Shown here: positions 39,373-52,908 of the stretch, in pieces
How the letters are laid out: each line of letters starts with the position of its first letter
Position numbering within the stretch: the first letter of the stretch is position 1
Source of the DNA: Muricea muricata
Lineage: Eukaryota; Cnidaria; Anthozoa; Malacalcyonacea; Plexauridae
Assembly: GCA_963855995.1 (NCBI GenBank)
Contig: OY979717.1
Span: 27,299,746 to 27,363,745, forward strand
Reading direction: 5' to 3'
DNA length: 64,000 nucleotides
Notes under the pieces: model-generated
The model's database searches: none
What the model saw: the letters and a program-made list of their open reading frames with translations, nothing else
Told to the model about the DNA's origin: nothing
Translations under genes and position numbers: made by a program

Positions 39373-40920
39373 TCTGAAGTATAATAGAGAATACTTTGTA
39401 GAAAAGACGAAAAAGAACTTAAGGCTTGGGAAGATTACCGAAAGTTTAATCAAGCAAATTGTACTCTCTAATTAAGTGGATACAGTACTTAATTTTTCTG
39501 TTATTTGATTGGTAATTGCTCTAGTTATATGGCCAACATTTGGCTACTACATGTAGTGCTATATACATGTTGATATAAGGCCCGACCACGCCTGACAAAC
39601 AGGGCGTGGCCTTAAAAGAGCCTGGCGAATACTAGTGTGTTAGACTTGGTTATTTTAAGCTTGAGTACAAACATAATAGTTTCTTGTAATAACACAATTT
39701 ACAACAAACACAATATTCGAACCAGGAAACATTTAAAAATGTATAAATTAGACAATTGAATATAAACACCAAATCGGATTACAGAATTATCGCGTACAGT
39801 AACATGGTAAGGTTTCTTTCTTAATTAATTGCTTTCTGTAAAGAGTTAAATACTTTTGTTTCAGCCCACTTCACTGATCATGACGTTCTGAAAACGTCAA
39901 TGTAGTTAGCCTTGAGATATGCAATATATACTGCATTGATAGAGTTAGATTTGCTGCTTCCAATGTTGAAGCTGAAGCATGCACTTAATAAGTGAACGAT
40001 CTGAATCTCTTCCACTACTGATAAAGCGAGCAATAGATTATATTTATACTACACACTGATAATACACAATGCATGCATGTTAATTATTTCAAACTCTTCT
40101 TAATGTAAGCCTTTTAAGAGTCTAGATCGGCAGCAGCAAAACACAATTCTTTAACCAGCTAGTTCTCGTCATTATACGTTATTTCACTTTTGCTGGCTGT
40201 TCATATTTGAAAAATTTATTTCCGTCGTCGAGAAACGGAAAATAGTTTTGACAAGTTTCGAAACTTGTTAAGTACGGAGAAATATTGGTCCCACATGATC
40301 ATGAGTGCAGCTTTCTCACAGCTACCTCCTCCGCAGGATTTCCTTTTTGGGGCAAATTGGCAGGCAGAAGATATAAAGCAGATATATTAGAAAGAAAGCT
40401 TTTAATATTGTTGTACCAACAACTTGTGCAAAATGACAGGGGTAAAAGCTGCACAATATTGTTTGCGATTAATCTGACCAAATACATGGCTGTAGCATAC
40501 ATGTTCCATAATTTGGTGGGAGCTTTCTCCCATTAACGGCTGGGATAGTGTTATTTTATAAGAACAGAACAAAAGTCAAAATCATTAATTATATCTAGTC
40601 AATTTTTTTGCTAACCAAAGATAACTTTCCTCCGCGGTATATTTTCAATCTTTTAAAAGTATTTGAGAAACAGTTTTGGACCAATTTAGAGAGTCAAAAG
40701 TGAGTTATTCTTTCAGCATATGTCTTGAACATGGAACGAACAGGTTAATGCACGGTATCGATATTAATGTGTATAACTCTGGAGCACGGCAATTTGTTAG
40801 CTTTTACTGACCTAATGAGCTTTACGTCTTTACTTCCCAATGTCTAATCCAGAAAGTAGAAAATTTAAACTTTGATATAACCAATCAAATCTAAGTATAT
40901 ACCCAAGTCACCTATCACCT

Positions 40921-41068
40921 AGGGCCGGTTGTATAAAACTCTTAATCGCTTTTTTAATCACTGTTTTGTAGTTAAATAGTGATTAAGTACAAAATACGTT
41001 GCTCTGATTGGTTGACGTTTTCACTAATCATAGTTAACTTTAATCACTTTTTTATACAACCGGCTCCT
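40921..41068. repeat. 148-bp MITE with GCCGGTTGTATAAAA ends
   Basis: Left AGGGCCGGTTGTATAAAAC and right TTTTTATACAACCGGCTCCT are inverted, and the flanking TTAATCnCTTTTTTAATCAC pattern recurs in both arms. Target duplication not resolved. Confidence 0.72.
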
Positions 41069-44000
41069 GATCAATATTTATGTGTTTCGATCCACGTATT
41101 TTTCCCAGACAGCCTTTTTGAAAACGAGAGTGTTATGCCGCTGTTTCTTTTATATACCGTCCCGTTCGTATATATAAAGAAATTTTAAAGCAAAAATTAA
41201 GCACCAATCGTGGGGTTTTGGGGATAGATTAAGTTAACCTATCTAGTTATGTAGATTTGCCATCTAGATGCCGCAGCAGCGAGTTTCGAGTGGGCGTTAT
41301 TTCTCTTTAAAAATATAGCAATTCAATGGTCACCCTTGAGTGGCATCGGTAGTCTGAACATGCTATACATATATTGCCTGTTCTCATTTTGATTAACGCA
41401 CTCACCTTCCGAGCTACCGAATGCGGTAACGAAAGAACGATCATATCACAATTGAATTAAGGGTTTCAATTTGGTTATGTGGTAGCCCAGGAAGTTTTAG
41501 GAAAGAAGTTATTTTGCTGATTTTCATCTGCCTGCAATTTGCAAGTAAGTTTATGTAAATAGCGCAGGTTAGTATCGCTAGCCTACTGAGTACTCGCCGT
41601 TTAGATCCGTCATGCATTACCTATAGCAGGAATGGTTAGTTGCATATTAGACAGTCAATGCATGATACGTGATGGGCTACTAGTGATGAGCTATGTATAC
41701 CCTGTATTGGTTGTCAGTTTTATAGATATGAACTAACCAAATAAATGAAATATTCAGCTTTACAAACAGTTGGAAATTGCACCTACTGGAGAATACCTGG
41801 TACCTTTCTGCTTCGTACGTAACTTTCCAAGTATACAATTACAGAAACAACAGCCAATAAACTTCAATATTATCTATTGATTCATTTGTTGTTTATAAAT
41901 ACTTCAAGTGTGTGACAAACGATGATACGCTTACTCTAATTAATTCATTAATCAGTGACAACGCAGCGACAGGCAAATCGGAAACCTAAAGTTTTAACCG
42001 CTCTCTAGTGGCGTCGTGAATAGTTAAATCATTAAATTTTATGTGTCCAATCGTTATTTTCTGATAAACTTTTCTTTGATAGCAATCCCAAAAGTAGCTC
42101 TACCATTGCAAACAAAAGCTTACGATTATTCATAATGTTGAACGGTGGGATCTATATATGTCCGTGCACACAGTACTGAACTGAAATACAGAAGCTTAAC
42201 GGCACGCATACATGTAGATTGGTATCAGCCGACACGAGTTGTAATAATTTAGGTCGGGCTTGAAATGAAAATTCCCGGAACTATAATTATAACGATGTAG
42301 ATCGTCAAGCTTGTCTTGACTAATTGTTAATTTAGAACAATAATTTGGAGCCGTGAATATCAAAATTATCAAATTAAAGTTGTCAGTTGCCACGTACAGT
42401 CGCCTTATTGTACGTCTATGTTGATCACGGGAAAGTTAAGTTTTACCTCCGCAGTGCACGGTCGGTTTTATTTAGAATGTGGCAAGTCCTTGCGTATCTG
42501 GGTATGAACTAGACGGCGACACGGCTATTAGCAAATTATTATTTCGTAGGAATGTCGTATCATCGATGACAGGAATTTTATAGGATTGGAATGAATTCAG
42601 GCTCAAGAAAATTTTCACCTAGAAAATTTGCTGCCAGTTTATCACTTCGTCCGATGTCAAAATGATGACATACGTCTTGACACGAGGTGAAAATATTCAC
42701 GCTCTGGCGTAGTGAAGGGTCCAGAGCAAGCCCGTGTCTCAGGCTTAATCTTGTCATCTTGTGTGGGGTTTTTATTTTAGACACTTTGATATCCATTTTT
42801 AATTTGTTAGTGGCGATAATAGTACTAGGCCTGGACTATATCTTGCCATTTTGCACCTTAAAACTCTCACTATTTTTTTTCATCTTTAATAAAGCTGCGT
42901 ATGGTTTGTTGCATAGATGCTATTTGCAGATAATAGCTTTACAAAGGCATTGCCTAATTTGTATATTCTAATGTGCTTTGGTATTCAGTTGCTTGGTAGC
43001 AATAAATACCAAGGTCGGCTGGCAAAGTTCGTGAGATTTTGGAATCCCACCCTCATATACGGGTATGTTCTATAGTAGCTAGAACAAACCATACCGGCTG
43101 CAATAACAAAGCCTTTCCCTTTCATTAATGTATTGTTTTTACCACTCAAAGCAGTCAGATGAATTCAATGCAGACAACGGGTTGCGGTTATAATTTGAGT
43201 TTGGCTGATAGGAAAATACAGCTTCTTCCACAGCCTGAACGGATAAACAGTACGTTTCGAAGGCACCACGTATTGAAGTTAATAGTTGGCTAACACGTCA
43301 TTGTTGTCATCCTCATGACTCCTATAGGGACTTTAACTGAAGGATGGCAATGCGATGACAAATAAATTATACAAAAACCTGTCGAATGTTATCAATAATA
43401 GGAATTGAGTACTGCTTGAGACTATAAAGCGGCGATTTTTTATATCGGATTTTACAAAAATTCCAAAATTTGATAACTAGCCAATTTCCTTGGTCAAATC
43501 ATTCTCGCGCCGGTAGGAGTATTAATGACGTCCACGCTCGAATCTTGTAGACACGGCGCGAAAAAGTATGCTGTTTTGCCGTTGAAAAGTGAGCAAAGAC
43601 AACCTCTTCATATTTCCTTGGACTTTGGTTGTTCCTAGTCTTTCTTTAATAATTTTTAATGTTCGTGAAAAGGTTGGGGAAAAACATGTTCGGTTAGTAA
43701 TTTTATTGATAATGGTCGGTAAATTGACCAAAGAAATTTAATTCGTCTGCAATTAAAGTCGACATGTAGAGTAGAGGAATCGGTACCTCCATACACTGGG
43801 TCCCCCGATACTGAAAGTAGAAATGTTTATGCACTCTATGCAGTTTCTTTTTACACAGATTATCGATTACTGGCGTATTGAGACGCGGAAAATTGTTCCG
43901 TTCAAGTGTGACATTTTGGTATTAAAGCATTTTCCCGTGTCAATTATTCATAATTGCTCCTTTTAATTTTCCATTACGATTAAGCTGCTTTCAAGCTGCT

Positions 44001-44816
44001 CGATGATGTATGATATATTGTTTCTTTATTTCCTTGCAAATCTTCCTGATATAATGGATACACCATGATGGTCTCTATTCTCTAGCCACATTTTAAGTAG
44101 TAAGTAAGCCACATTGGGGTATTTGTGGGTGAAACCTAGTTTCATTTGGCCATTACTGTTGTAGGAAAGTCCTTCTCGACGATGTGATGTAATCTGAATC
44201 TATTTTTTTTTGTGAGCTTCAAATTAGTCATATTAAGAGTAGATGAACGTGCACACTCTATCACATCGGTCACTTTGAAATATTCACGACTAAAAATGGA
44301 AACTAGCCTTAATTGTATCCTGTGTTTCTGGATTCTTGTTACTGAGGAATCGTATGAGCGCGCTTTTGTGATCCATATGACTGATGATTTATTTAACAGA
44401 ATCAATATTTGTGAATCTGTGCCTTCCAATTGCAATACTGTTTGCGAATATCATTTAGCCAGAAGCGTATCACGGAAATGCTGGCTATCGGTGGTGAAAA
44501 TTTGTTATATATAGGGTCGTTGGTTGGGGCATATCTTACCTATTTTTCCACTCTAAGACTAAGAAAATATTGTTTCGGTAAAGTTAAGGAATTAAGGAAA
44601 TCTAAAATGTGGTAATTGTGACATTATATCCAACCACAGTCACAGACAGGAAAAGCTATTACTTATTAGCTACGCCAAATTATGAGATATATATGAGACG
44701 TCAGCGAAGGCTCATGCTGATTTCTCATTTCATACTAATGATCGTGGCTGTATTCTTGACCGGTCTTTCGATCAGATTGCCTTTTACCCGAACTGACCTT
44801 TTCGCATCGGAGATGA

Positions 44817-45206
44817 CATGGTGGAAAAGACAGGGGTGCGGAGTCGGAGTACGGAGTCGGAGTACGGGGTCATATTTTTAGACTTGCGTACGTTTATTAT
44901 CAGACCCCGTCTTTTCCACTTTAGGGGACATAAATTGGAAAAGATAGAGTCCTATGATATCAGACGTGCGCAAATGGTTTACAATCATGTCTATAAATAT
45001 CTAAACGGAGAAAGGAGTAAATTTCTATTCTGTTATTTTTGCTCAGAAGCGATTGCCGTGATTTTGTGACTATTTTTCAGTTTTTCAGAACGAGACTCGG
45101 TATTTTTCCACTTTATGCCCCTTAAATTGGAAAAGACGGAGTATGATAAAGTATCGCATTGAAATGAGTCCGTACGCCGACTACGCACTCCATCTTTTCC
45201 ACCATT
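44817..45206. repeat. inverted-repeat element with internal CGGAGT repeats
   Basis: ATGGTGGAAAAGA..GGTGCGGAGTCGGAGTACGG at the left is inverted against CCGTACGCCGACTACGCACT..TCTTTTCCACCAT at the right. Inside, TTTTCCACTTTA and TAAATTGGAAAAGA occur twice (44919-44944, 45105-45134), and GGAGTCGGAGTAC is tandemly repeated at 44842-44868. Confidence 0.65.
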
Positions 45207-46875
45207 GGAGATGAATACACAAAAAATCAATCGATATATACACAATAGAGATCAGAACTGATAAAAAATGTGCTGTCAAAATAAATATCTATCAATAACT
45301 GTGTGCACTAACTGAGACCGCTGAAACACGTATGTGGGCGAGCTGTAAACGTGATGTCTTTGTTGTCGGGCGTGCATAATAGCACACTTTTCAATGCTGT
45401 CTAATTATATGAGTCCATCATTGTTAATTATCTTCAAACATTTTTTATTCCGAAGTTGGTTTAAAAAACCATGTTCCTCGAATTGTTTGCAAACGGATTC
45501 ATCCATTCAGTTGTTTAGATTTGCTATGAAAGAAAATATTCGTCATGCATGCGTCAAAATAATCATGCGACAGATCTTAGATTTGCCTATGCTTGTTTGC
45601 TTTATTTAACACGTCGATAATGGATACGGGCAGGTTTTGTACAAATTCGTGAATTTTGAATTCGAGAAGAGTATTCACTATTTTGGCCGTTCCTTGCACC
45701 AAGTGTATATACAGAGTCATGCAGAAGTGGTAAGCTCTGACAAGCAGCAATAAGAGTTTAGGTTTTTCACCGCCTGGACGTTTAGACTTTCAACCATTTA
45801 TTCATAAATCCTGGTGAAACCGAGTAACAATCAATCAATGGATGTGCCAAGGGCTATCAACAGAGTCAAGGTCATCTACAGTGTACAGGTCAAATCACTA
45901 CAGTTTACATTTTTTTATTTGTTAAGATGAATATGACTGCCGATATTACTTATAGGCGATGTGCTCCAAAAATCCAGTGTGCAATAATTTCACGCCGAAG
46001 ATATACGCCAATATTTACTATTGTTACTATTGTGATTTGCTTAATTTACGCCGAAGACCTTCGGCGTTGACTGCAGTCTGGCGAACGGCTAAATGCATTT
46101 CACCAAGTGAATCAAATTTTTTTTTAGATCTGCATTACATCAACGTACTGAAATGTAACCTTTACTTCAGATGCAAGTCAGTAAAAATATGTGTTCTTTG
46201 AGAAAACTAGCCAGGTACATCATTTGTTTTATTTTCATTTTTGTACTAAAATTATAAGAGGAATGCAAACTAAAAGAGGAGGGCAAACAAATATAATTCC
46301 AATAAATTGTTTATATGTACATTGTACACATAGGTCTTAAATACGTGTATTCATTGCATGCACACAATCAAACAGGATATGGATGCAGACGAAAATATTT
46401 CGCGTTCGTTACGATTATGACCGATTCATCTGACGTCTGACATCTAATATTATGACGTCATTCATCGCATTGTATAAGTGTATCTCGGTGCTTGGTCAAC
46501 ACCAGTAACAGATAATCCTGAATCAAGAATGTTGCATGTACGAACAGGTAGGTAATCTTTATGCTTTGTGAAAACCTGCGGTTAGTTGGGGAAAAAAACG
46601 TTGAATTTTCTTTTGCAAGGCTTTTTTGATGCAATACACAGCATCTTATTATTCTCAAATATAAAGGATTCGTAGAATTAGTGCATTTCCTTCAGCTCTG
46701 ATGCTTAGCAGAGGGTTTTGTTTTCTATTGTAATTACGAATAAGCTTTATTAGTTCACCAATCACCATCTTGCTATTTAGTCTCATCACCTCATCAAACT
46801 GTTTGAATTCCGAACTTACAGCTAAGTCAATATTTCTTAAGTCAATGATATAATATCATTAACATATTGCTATAC

Positions 46876-46964
46876 TAGCCTCCTCCGCAAGCTTCTTTAA
46901 TAGTACAGCTATCCCAAGCCATATATATAGATACTCAAAGTTAGAGATGCTGCGAAGGAGGCTA
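46876..46964. mobile_element. 89-bp mini-element with TAGCCT ends and a 9-bp TSD
   Basis: Inverted ends TAGCCTCCTCCGCA / TGCGAAGGAGGCTA are flanked by perfect 9-bp repeats TTGCTATAC at 46867-46875 and 46965-46973. The first six bases and the TSD length match the 16671-17049 element, suggesting the same transposase class. Very short; no coding capacity. Confidence 0.85.
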
Positions 46965-47452
46965 TTGCTATACATACCACCTGTCTAACCTTGTTAAAAA
47001 TACTAGGAATTCAGTCAAATACTCACTAATAATTAAGGAATATCCAGAATACAAAAATAAATCGTCTAAAATAAGTTTGATTTTGTTAGTGATTTGGAAG
47101 ATTTTTTACGAACGATAAGCTGGTGCCGTCGTAATAGGATACATGGCATAGACGCGAAACGACTTGCCTAAACATTGTATAGAATACCGGTATATATTTC
47201 TGAGTTGGCCGCGAATGCTCATAAGTCAATCATCCGAATTATGTGTACAGACGCAGTAAAATTATCACCGATGATTTTTGGTAATAAAATTTAATGGTAA
47301 AAGTAATGAGTATAAAGTTCTTACCAATGATAATAATTGTAAATCAGTACTAAATGTTAATGTGGCCCAAAAATCACCCGCTGTCAGCTTCGATATTCTT
47401 TTTTAAATAAAGTCAGTGGCGATTTATGACCTTTTGCCCTTTATCATTTCAG

Positions 47453-47499
47453 GTGCCAGTCCTAATACTTTGCTAAGCTACTGACCAAAATATTCGAGA
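47453..47499 (+). other. NOX5 5' UTR part within the first coding exon
   Basis: A T-rich tract and CAG acceptor end at 47452, and 47 bases lie before the ATG. An in-frame TGA at 47479-47481 shows translation cannot start further upstream within this exon. An upstream non-coding exon is implied but was not located. Confidence 0.55.
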
Positions 47500-50400
47500 A
47501 TGGCAGATTCAAGTGCGGAGACGTCCGGAGCCAACGAGGTTGGAACGAACAGCGAAACAGTTGTTGAAATTCCTCCACGAACGAGTCTGGATGTTCCAGT
47601 TGACACACAAAGAAAGAATGGAGGTACACCAAGCAGATCTCGTCGATCTGTCTGGTTTGGAAACAGCTTTGGTCCTTTGGGAAAGTATGGGAAGCTGAAA
47701 AAGACGCAATTTGTTATGGGAGCACGCAATTTGGAGGTGCGATATGGAATCGCATGCGGACGGGAAAATTAAATAGAAAACACAGACCAAAACAAGCAAG
47801 ATCTGCATATAATTTATGCCCTAAATTTAATTATTTCTTTAACTGAATGCTCCAAAACAGAATTAATTTATTAGGCAGGATGGGAACTTTGTAAACGTTG
47901 TAAACGTTATGTCTGGGTCTCAGACTTCACAAGCGTGTGCGTAGTTTCGCGCTTCCGTGATTTCACCCAGTTATACTTGAGACAAATTTTATTCCGAATT
48001 TGGTGTAAAATTGACTTGGCGGAGCTAAATTGAAACCATGAATTTTTATTTCCTAATCTTCTTGTACTGTCTGTACTTTGTCACTATCATCGCGATCGCA
48101 ATGTCAGAGTAAATGATTCTGAGTAAATGTTTGAGATAAGAAAATACATTTGGATCCAGGATTAACAAGTCAAACCAATTGTTGTTTCCTGATATTGTCA
48201 GATTTGGTGCTTGGCCTCTTTTTATAACAGTATATACTGTTGAACGTTTATGTTGATAATAGGAACCCGGCGATGTTCAAGCATCAATCCAGAGATATAA
48301 TCGATTCTCTTCTTTAAATAGGGATTTGCTGACCACCTATTCGAAATTTTCGACGTTCAACAACGTGGTTACGTAAGCATACAGGAAATTGTTGGGGGTT
48401 TGAGGCTTCTTTGGCAGTAAGTAAACATCCCAACTATGTTATTGCACCTCGTATTGACACTGTCCATCGTTACATATTGTGCATGCATGATAACTTGATT
48501 TTTTACAATTTGATTTTACATTGACAATCTGACAAAGACTATATAGACAACTATTCAACAATTAACTAATTTTCTTGGCGTGTTTCAAAGAAAGTGCTGA
48601 GGATTTGACGTGTGCGTCTTCCTGTTGTTGTACCATAATGCCAAGTCCAATATTTCGACCTTACTTCTTGGTGCGCTTTCGCACCTTTGTGTGGCTGTTA
48701 TTTTGCATTTTCTGATTTTTTGTGGCTGTGACTTGACGGTACTGACAAGGCATAAAATTGATTGAAATTTAGCTGCATAAAGATCAATAGTAGTCGGAGA
48801 TTCATCGAGATTAAATCGAGATTAAGTTTGTCAGTTCGCCAAAAACAATTAATGTCATACAAGGAGAAGTTGGATTAAAATGTAAATTCTTTCAGCTAAT
48901 CAAAACTTTCACATACCTTTGATTTGGCTGCAGGCTACTCTGGCTACTCTGAATTATAACGTGTTTTGTCTTTCTCCAACACAGTTAAATAAAACTTGGA
49001 CTCTCAAAGTGGTATATTAAGTTTAGCTTCAACTCGAAATAAAAGGCCGTTATTAGAGGTCTGAATTTTGGAACAAAAACAGCATAATATTTTCCAAATA
49101 TATAATGCTCTCTACAAATATATCAACCTCATAAAGCCTTAAAGCCAATTGGTTTTCACTAACAACATGAGCAAAGAAGGCTGGATTACATAAATCCAGA
49201 TTGAATTGCAGTAATATAGCTATCCGGCCAAACTACATTTTCGTTTCATTCCGTTTCAAGTTTAGGATGTTGTAGGAAACAAAGTCTTCCGGCTTCAGGC
49301 ATATGCACACTGCTTACCTATTCTTCTACCTGTTATCTGCGGGCATATAAAAGTATTTACTTAAATATGAAATATGACAATATAGCTAATTCAATAAAGG
49401 TTGTCCTTTCAAACCTTAAACTCTAAGCACGCAAAGCATGATGGGAGCACAATTTAAGCAGCTTAGCAAGCATGCATGGAGCCCATTTTTTTAGAAAGAT
49501 GGTAGCTCCCAAATAGCTCCAATATGCAAATCTCAAGCTAAAAATTTGCCCCCCATCATCCTTTGCACGCTTAGAGTTTAGGGTTTGAAAGGACAACCTT
49601 TTTTGAATTAGCTGTACACAATGAAATAGCTAAAATCATTTTAATCATTAAGTGTTTTGCCTATTACCCTAGACGCCATGCGAAGAAAAAAAACGACAAA
49701 ATCTGTCACTGGTTTGCTGATTACTTTGTTAACCTATGTGGCGAAGATGCAGATATTCATCTTTCTGAATTTAAAGTGGCGCTCAACGATCAAGCAGTAC
49801 GTATTAAAAACTTGTTTTGCAGAAAGTTTGTTTTGCGTACCAAACTGAGGCTTATTATCATACTTTTATCCATAGGCGTATATGGGCAGAAAAAAAGGGA
49901 TGGGGGACTCCACTTTGCCTGAAAACAGTTTTTAAATTTTAACATGTGATTTCATGCTTTCTGAGCGATGGATTTACAGTACCTAAAAACGTTGCTGTGC
50001 CTGTGAGGAACGCACATTTATTGTCCTACAAATTGCCCGACATGCAGCTTAGCTATGAAGAAAATGCTATTTCTGACAGCCCCATTAATGATCATAAAAT
50101 CAAATGAACATAAAAATTCAAATTTGTTTGAAATAAATACTGGGCATGATTGTAATAACTTTCAATAGCTGGGTTTCATTCAGTACTTTTATTTTGATCA
50201 ACGCTTGCGGGTGCTTAAATTTCGCCAAACTGTATATAGTTACGTGCTAGCAAACACAAGGTCAACTATGATGCATACTTAACTCCATTTGATAACTCTA
50301 CTTCCATTTGTAGTTGACTATTACTAAACATATCATTATTGACATTTATTGTCAAACGATTCCCAGCTACTACATCTCTGAACATAGTTCTTAAAGAACG

Positions 50401-52908
50401 GTGGAATGATTGATACAAAAATGGTTGTTTCATTATTATCAACCGAAGTTCCTGTATAACTCCCAGTTGCCAATACAAGAGTCACAGGGTGACGTAAATA
50501 CAAGTGAATACTCAAACTTAACAATCAATGTACAAATTTAACCATTTAATTTGAACGAAATAGGAACAAGGGCCTTTGTACAAGTCACGCAACGTATCGA
50601 GGTAGCGAGGTAGATAAATAGAGATTACTGCATGGTTGGCGAGTGCGTACGATTTTTATGCACGAGTTGTAAAAGATTGCTAAAACGAACGAGTAAGCGC
50701 GGTGAACGAGTGAGTTTAGCAATCCTTAACTACAAGTGTATAATAAAAATCGTACAAACGAACCAACCATGCAGTAATTTGTTTTTGCCAAACATATAGA
50801 GATTATTTTAAAACTAAAAACCTGTCAAAGGCGGACAATGTTGAAACAAAATATTGAACTCTCAAAACAGAATCATACAATTTTTTTCTCCGTTATTTGG
50901 CCTAAATAATGAGTCAAAGCTGTTCTTCATTCCGTTTCATGTTTTTTATTGGGGAAGCTCTTTAATTTTCGTTTAGACATAAAAGCCAAGTACCCTTTTC
51001 CTCCTTCCCCAACACGGCGGCCATGTTGTGAGCAAAATGACAATGCGACTTTCTTCACTAGTGAGAAAAACCGTATAGCCAATCAAAATGCTGATACGAT
51101 AAATTTTCACTTGTGAAAAAAAATCGTACGGCCAATGAAAACGCTTATTCGCTTCTTTACAATGAAAATACGATTTTTATTTCACTCGTTTACCTCCCGT
51201 AAATCTCTATAGGTATGGTATAAACAGGTATAGCACGATGTGGGACTTGTAGGTTAGGCGTAGATTAATATATTGATAGACTCGCGTAGACTTTGTCGAT
51301 TTCATAGATTTTGTTGATTTTTGTAGCTTTTGTAGGTTTGCAGGTTCGAACTGAAATACGACAGTGATAAACTTCTTAACTAAATTACCTAAATCATGCT
51401 CTAACTAAGAATGTCATTAACAAAACTAACTAAATGATGAAAGCTATAAAGATTAACTGTAAACTTACGTACTTTGGTTTACACTTGTACTCCAAGACGC
51501 GTCGATAAAATAGTAGATATATATATACATGAGGTTGAACTTTAAGTTGCATACGCTGCGTTGAGACGTCTTTAACCGGCATATACGAGGATCAATTTTA
51601 CATTAACGTGTGTGACCTAGTGTCACGCGAACAGCTACTAGTGCGTTTACGCCTGAAAGCAAATTATGGAGAGAAAACAATACCACCCTGTTTCAAACTA
51701 ACAGTTCCTTTTTTAAAGTTTACTAGAAACCTATTTGACCTGTTGGACAGCGATGAAGATGGCGAAATTGATATAACCGATTTCATGAGCAGTTTGGATC
51801 GACTTGAATGGTAAATATATATACCTTTTTTCTTTATATTTTTCGGATGCATAATCAGTCAATTTAGGCTTGGCAAACTTGTATATATTTCTTTTGAATT
51901 TCAATTAAACTTTTTGTACTGTTTCTAGCGCATCAACAGACACAAAATGGTACTTATGGATTGAAGAACGATTCAATATTTCCATGACTGATGATCGTAA
52001 AATAACGTTTGAACATTTCAAGAAGTCATTGCGTCTTGAAAAGGTCAGTACATATATTGTGCCAATCTGTTTTTCTGAAACTAACAGCTTTCAAGTTCAA
52101 GATGATTGCTAGAAAATAAATATTCAAACTTTTTAGTTCATTGTTAATTCATAGTTGATCCTTTTCCTCTCTTCTGTATTCATTTTTACTTTCTTCCTAT
52201 TATTTAGACATTTTTCGCTGAAAGATTTTTTACTTTGTTTGATGACAATGGGGATGGAAAGATTGACATGAAGGAACTTATTGCTGGTTTGGAACTCTTG
52301 ACAAATGGGACAGAAACTGATAAACTGACATTCTTATTCAGAGTTTATGACATAGATGGTAAGCTTCGCCAACAGCTCAGTGTGGTTTTAATTTTTTTAA
52401 CCTAAAGCTGCTGTAAAGAAGCAATTTAATTTTCTTACTTCTGTAATAAGATATTTTATTGTAGCACATGATTGTACTTTTCTAAAGCACATTTGATGGA
52501 GACATAAATATTTGATAGCCTGGAGTCGTGAGCGTACTGATCGACATGTGCATTCATAAAAATTATACTATATGTTTTGGACATGCTTGTTGACCTCTGG
52601 TATTTGGTACTTCGGAACATCTCGAAGTTTAGAAGAAAAACGCTGAGCTGACTTTGTCTATACTAACCTTTTTTGTTTAACATCTCTCGTTGAACAGGAA
52701 ATGGTTATTTGAGCAGAGATGAAATGAGAACTGTTTTAGAATCTTGTCTGGAAGAAAGCAAACTAAAATTGGACGAGCAACAAGTTGAGGAACTCATGGA
52801 AGTTTTTTTTGAAGAAATGAGAACAGATGATAATGACCAAATTAGTTTGGAACAATTCAAAGCCTTTCTATCCAAGTATCCTGGTGTCGCCGAAAATTTG
52901 TCAATAAG
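47500..52908 (+). CDS. NOX5: NOX5 N-terminus: Ser/Arg-rich head and seven EF-hand-like units
   Basis: Exons 1-7. Residues 1-79 are a low-complexity, partly basic head. EF-like units then follow: (1) [13 protein letters not shown], degenerate; (2) [12 protein letters not shown], pseudo; (3) [12 protein letters not shown], near-canonical with Asp at position 12; (4) [12 protein letters not shown], pseudo; (5) [12 protein letters not shown], canonical; (6) [12 protein letters not shown], canonical; (7) [12 protein letters not shown], with Arg and Gln at the first and last ligand positions. Units 4-7 align with the four human EF-hands (FFAERFF, VYDIDG and [12 protein letters not shown] are diagnostic). 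Units 2-3 look like a duplicated copy of 4-5. For the exon after 49796 two acceptors are possible: 51719 (pairs with donor 49797) or 51705 (pairs with a donor at 49801). Confidence 0.88.

Larger units (their letters stand above)
34871..47452. other. intergenic region between PDE4 and NOX5
   Basis: Apart from the listed repeats no coding sequence is supported; ORFs are below about 100 codons with no family resemblance. NOX5 promoter and untranslated first exon should lie in its 3' part. A C-rich degenerate CCCTAA-like stretch is at about 37375-37460. Confidence 0.45.

Noticed and set aside
44142-44514. overlapping 97- and 100-codon ORFs on opposite strands
   Set aside because: Neither resembles a known protein, and there is no splice or promoter support.
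47509-47808. 99-codon minus-strand ORF opposite NOX5 exon 1
   Set aside because: Shadow of the real + strand exon; no domain.
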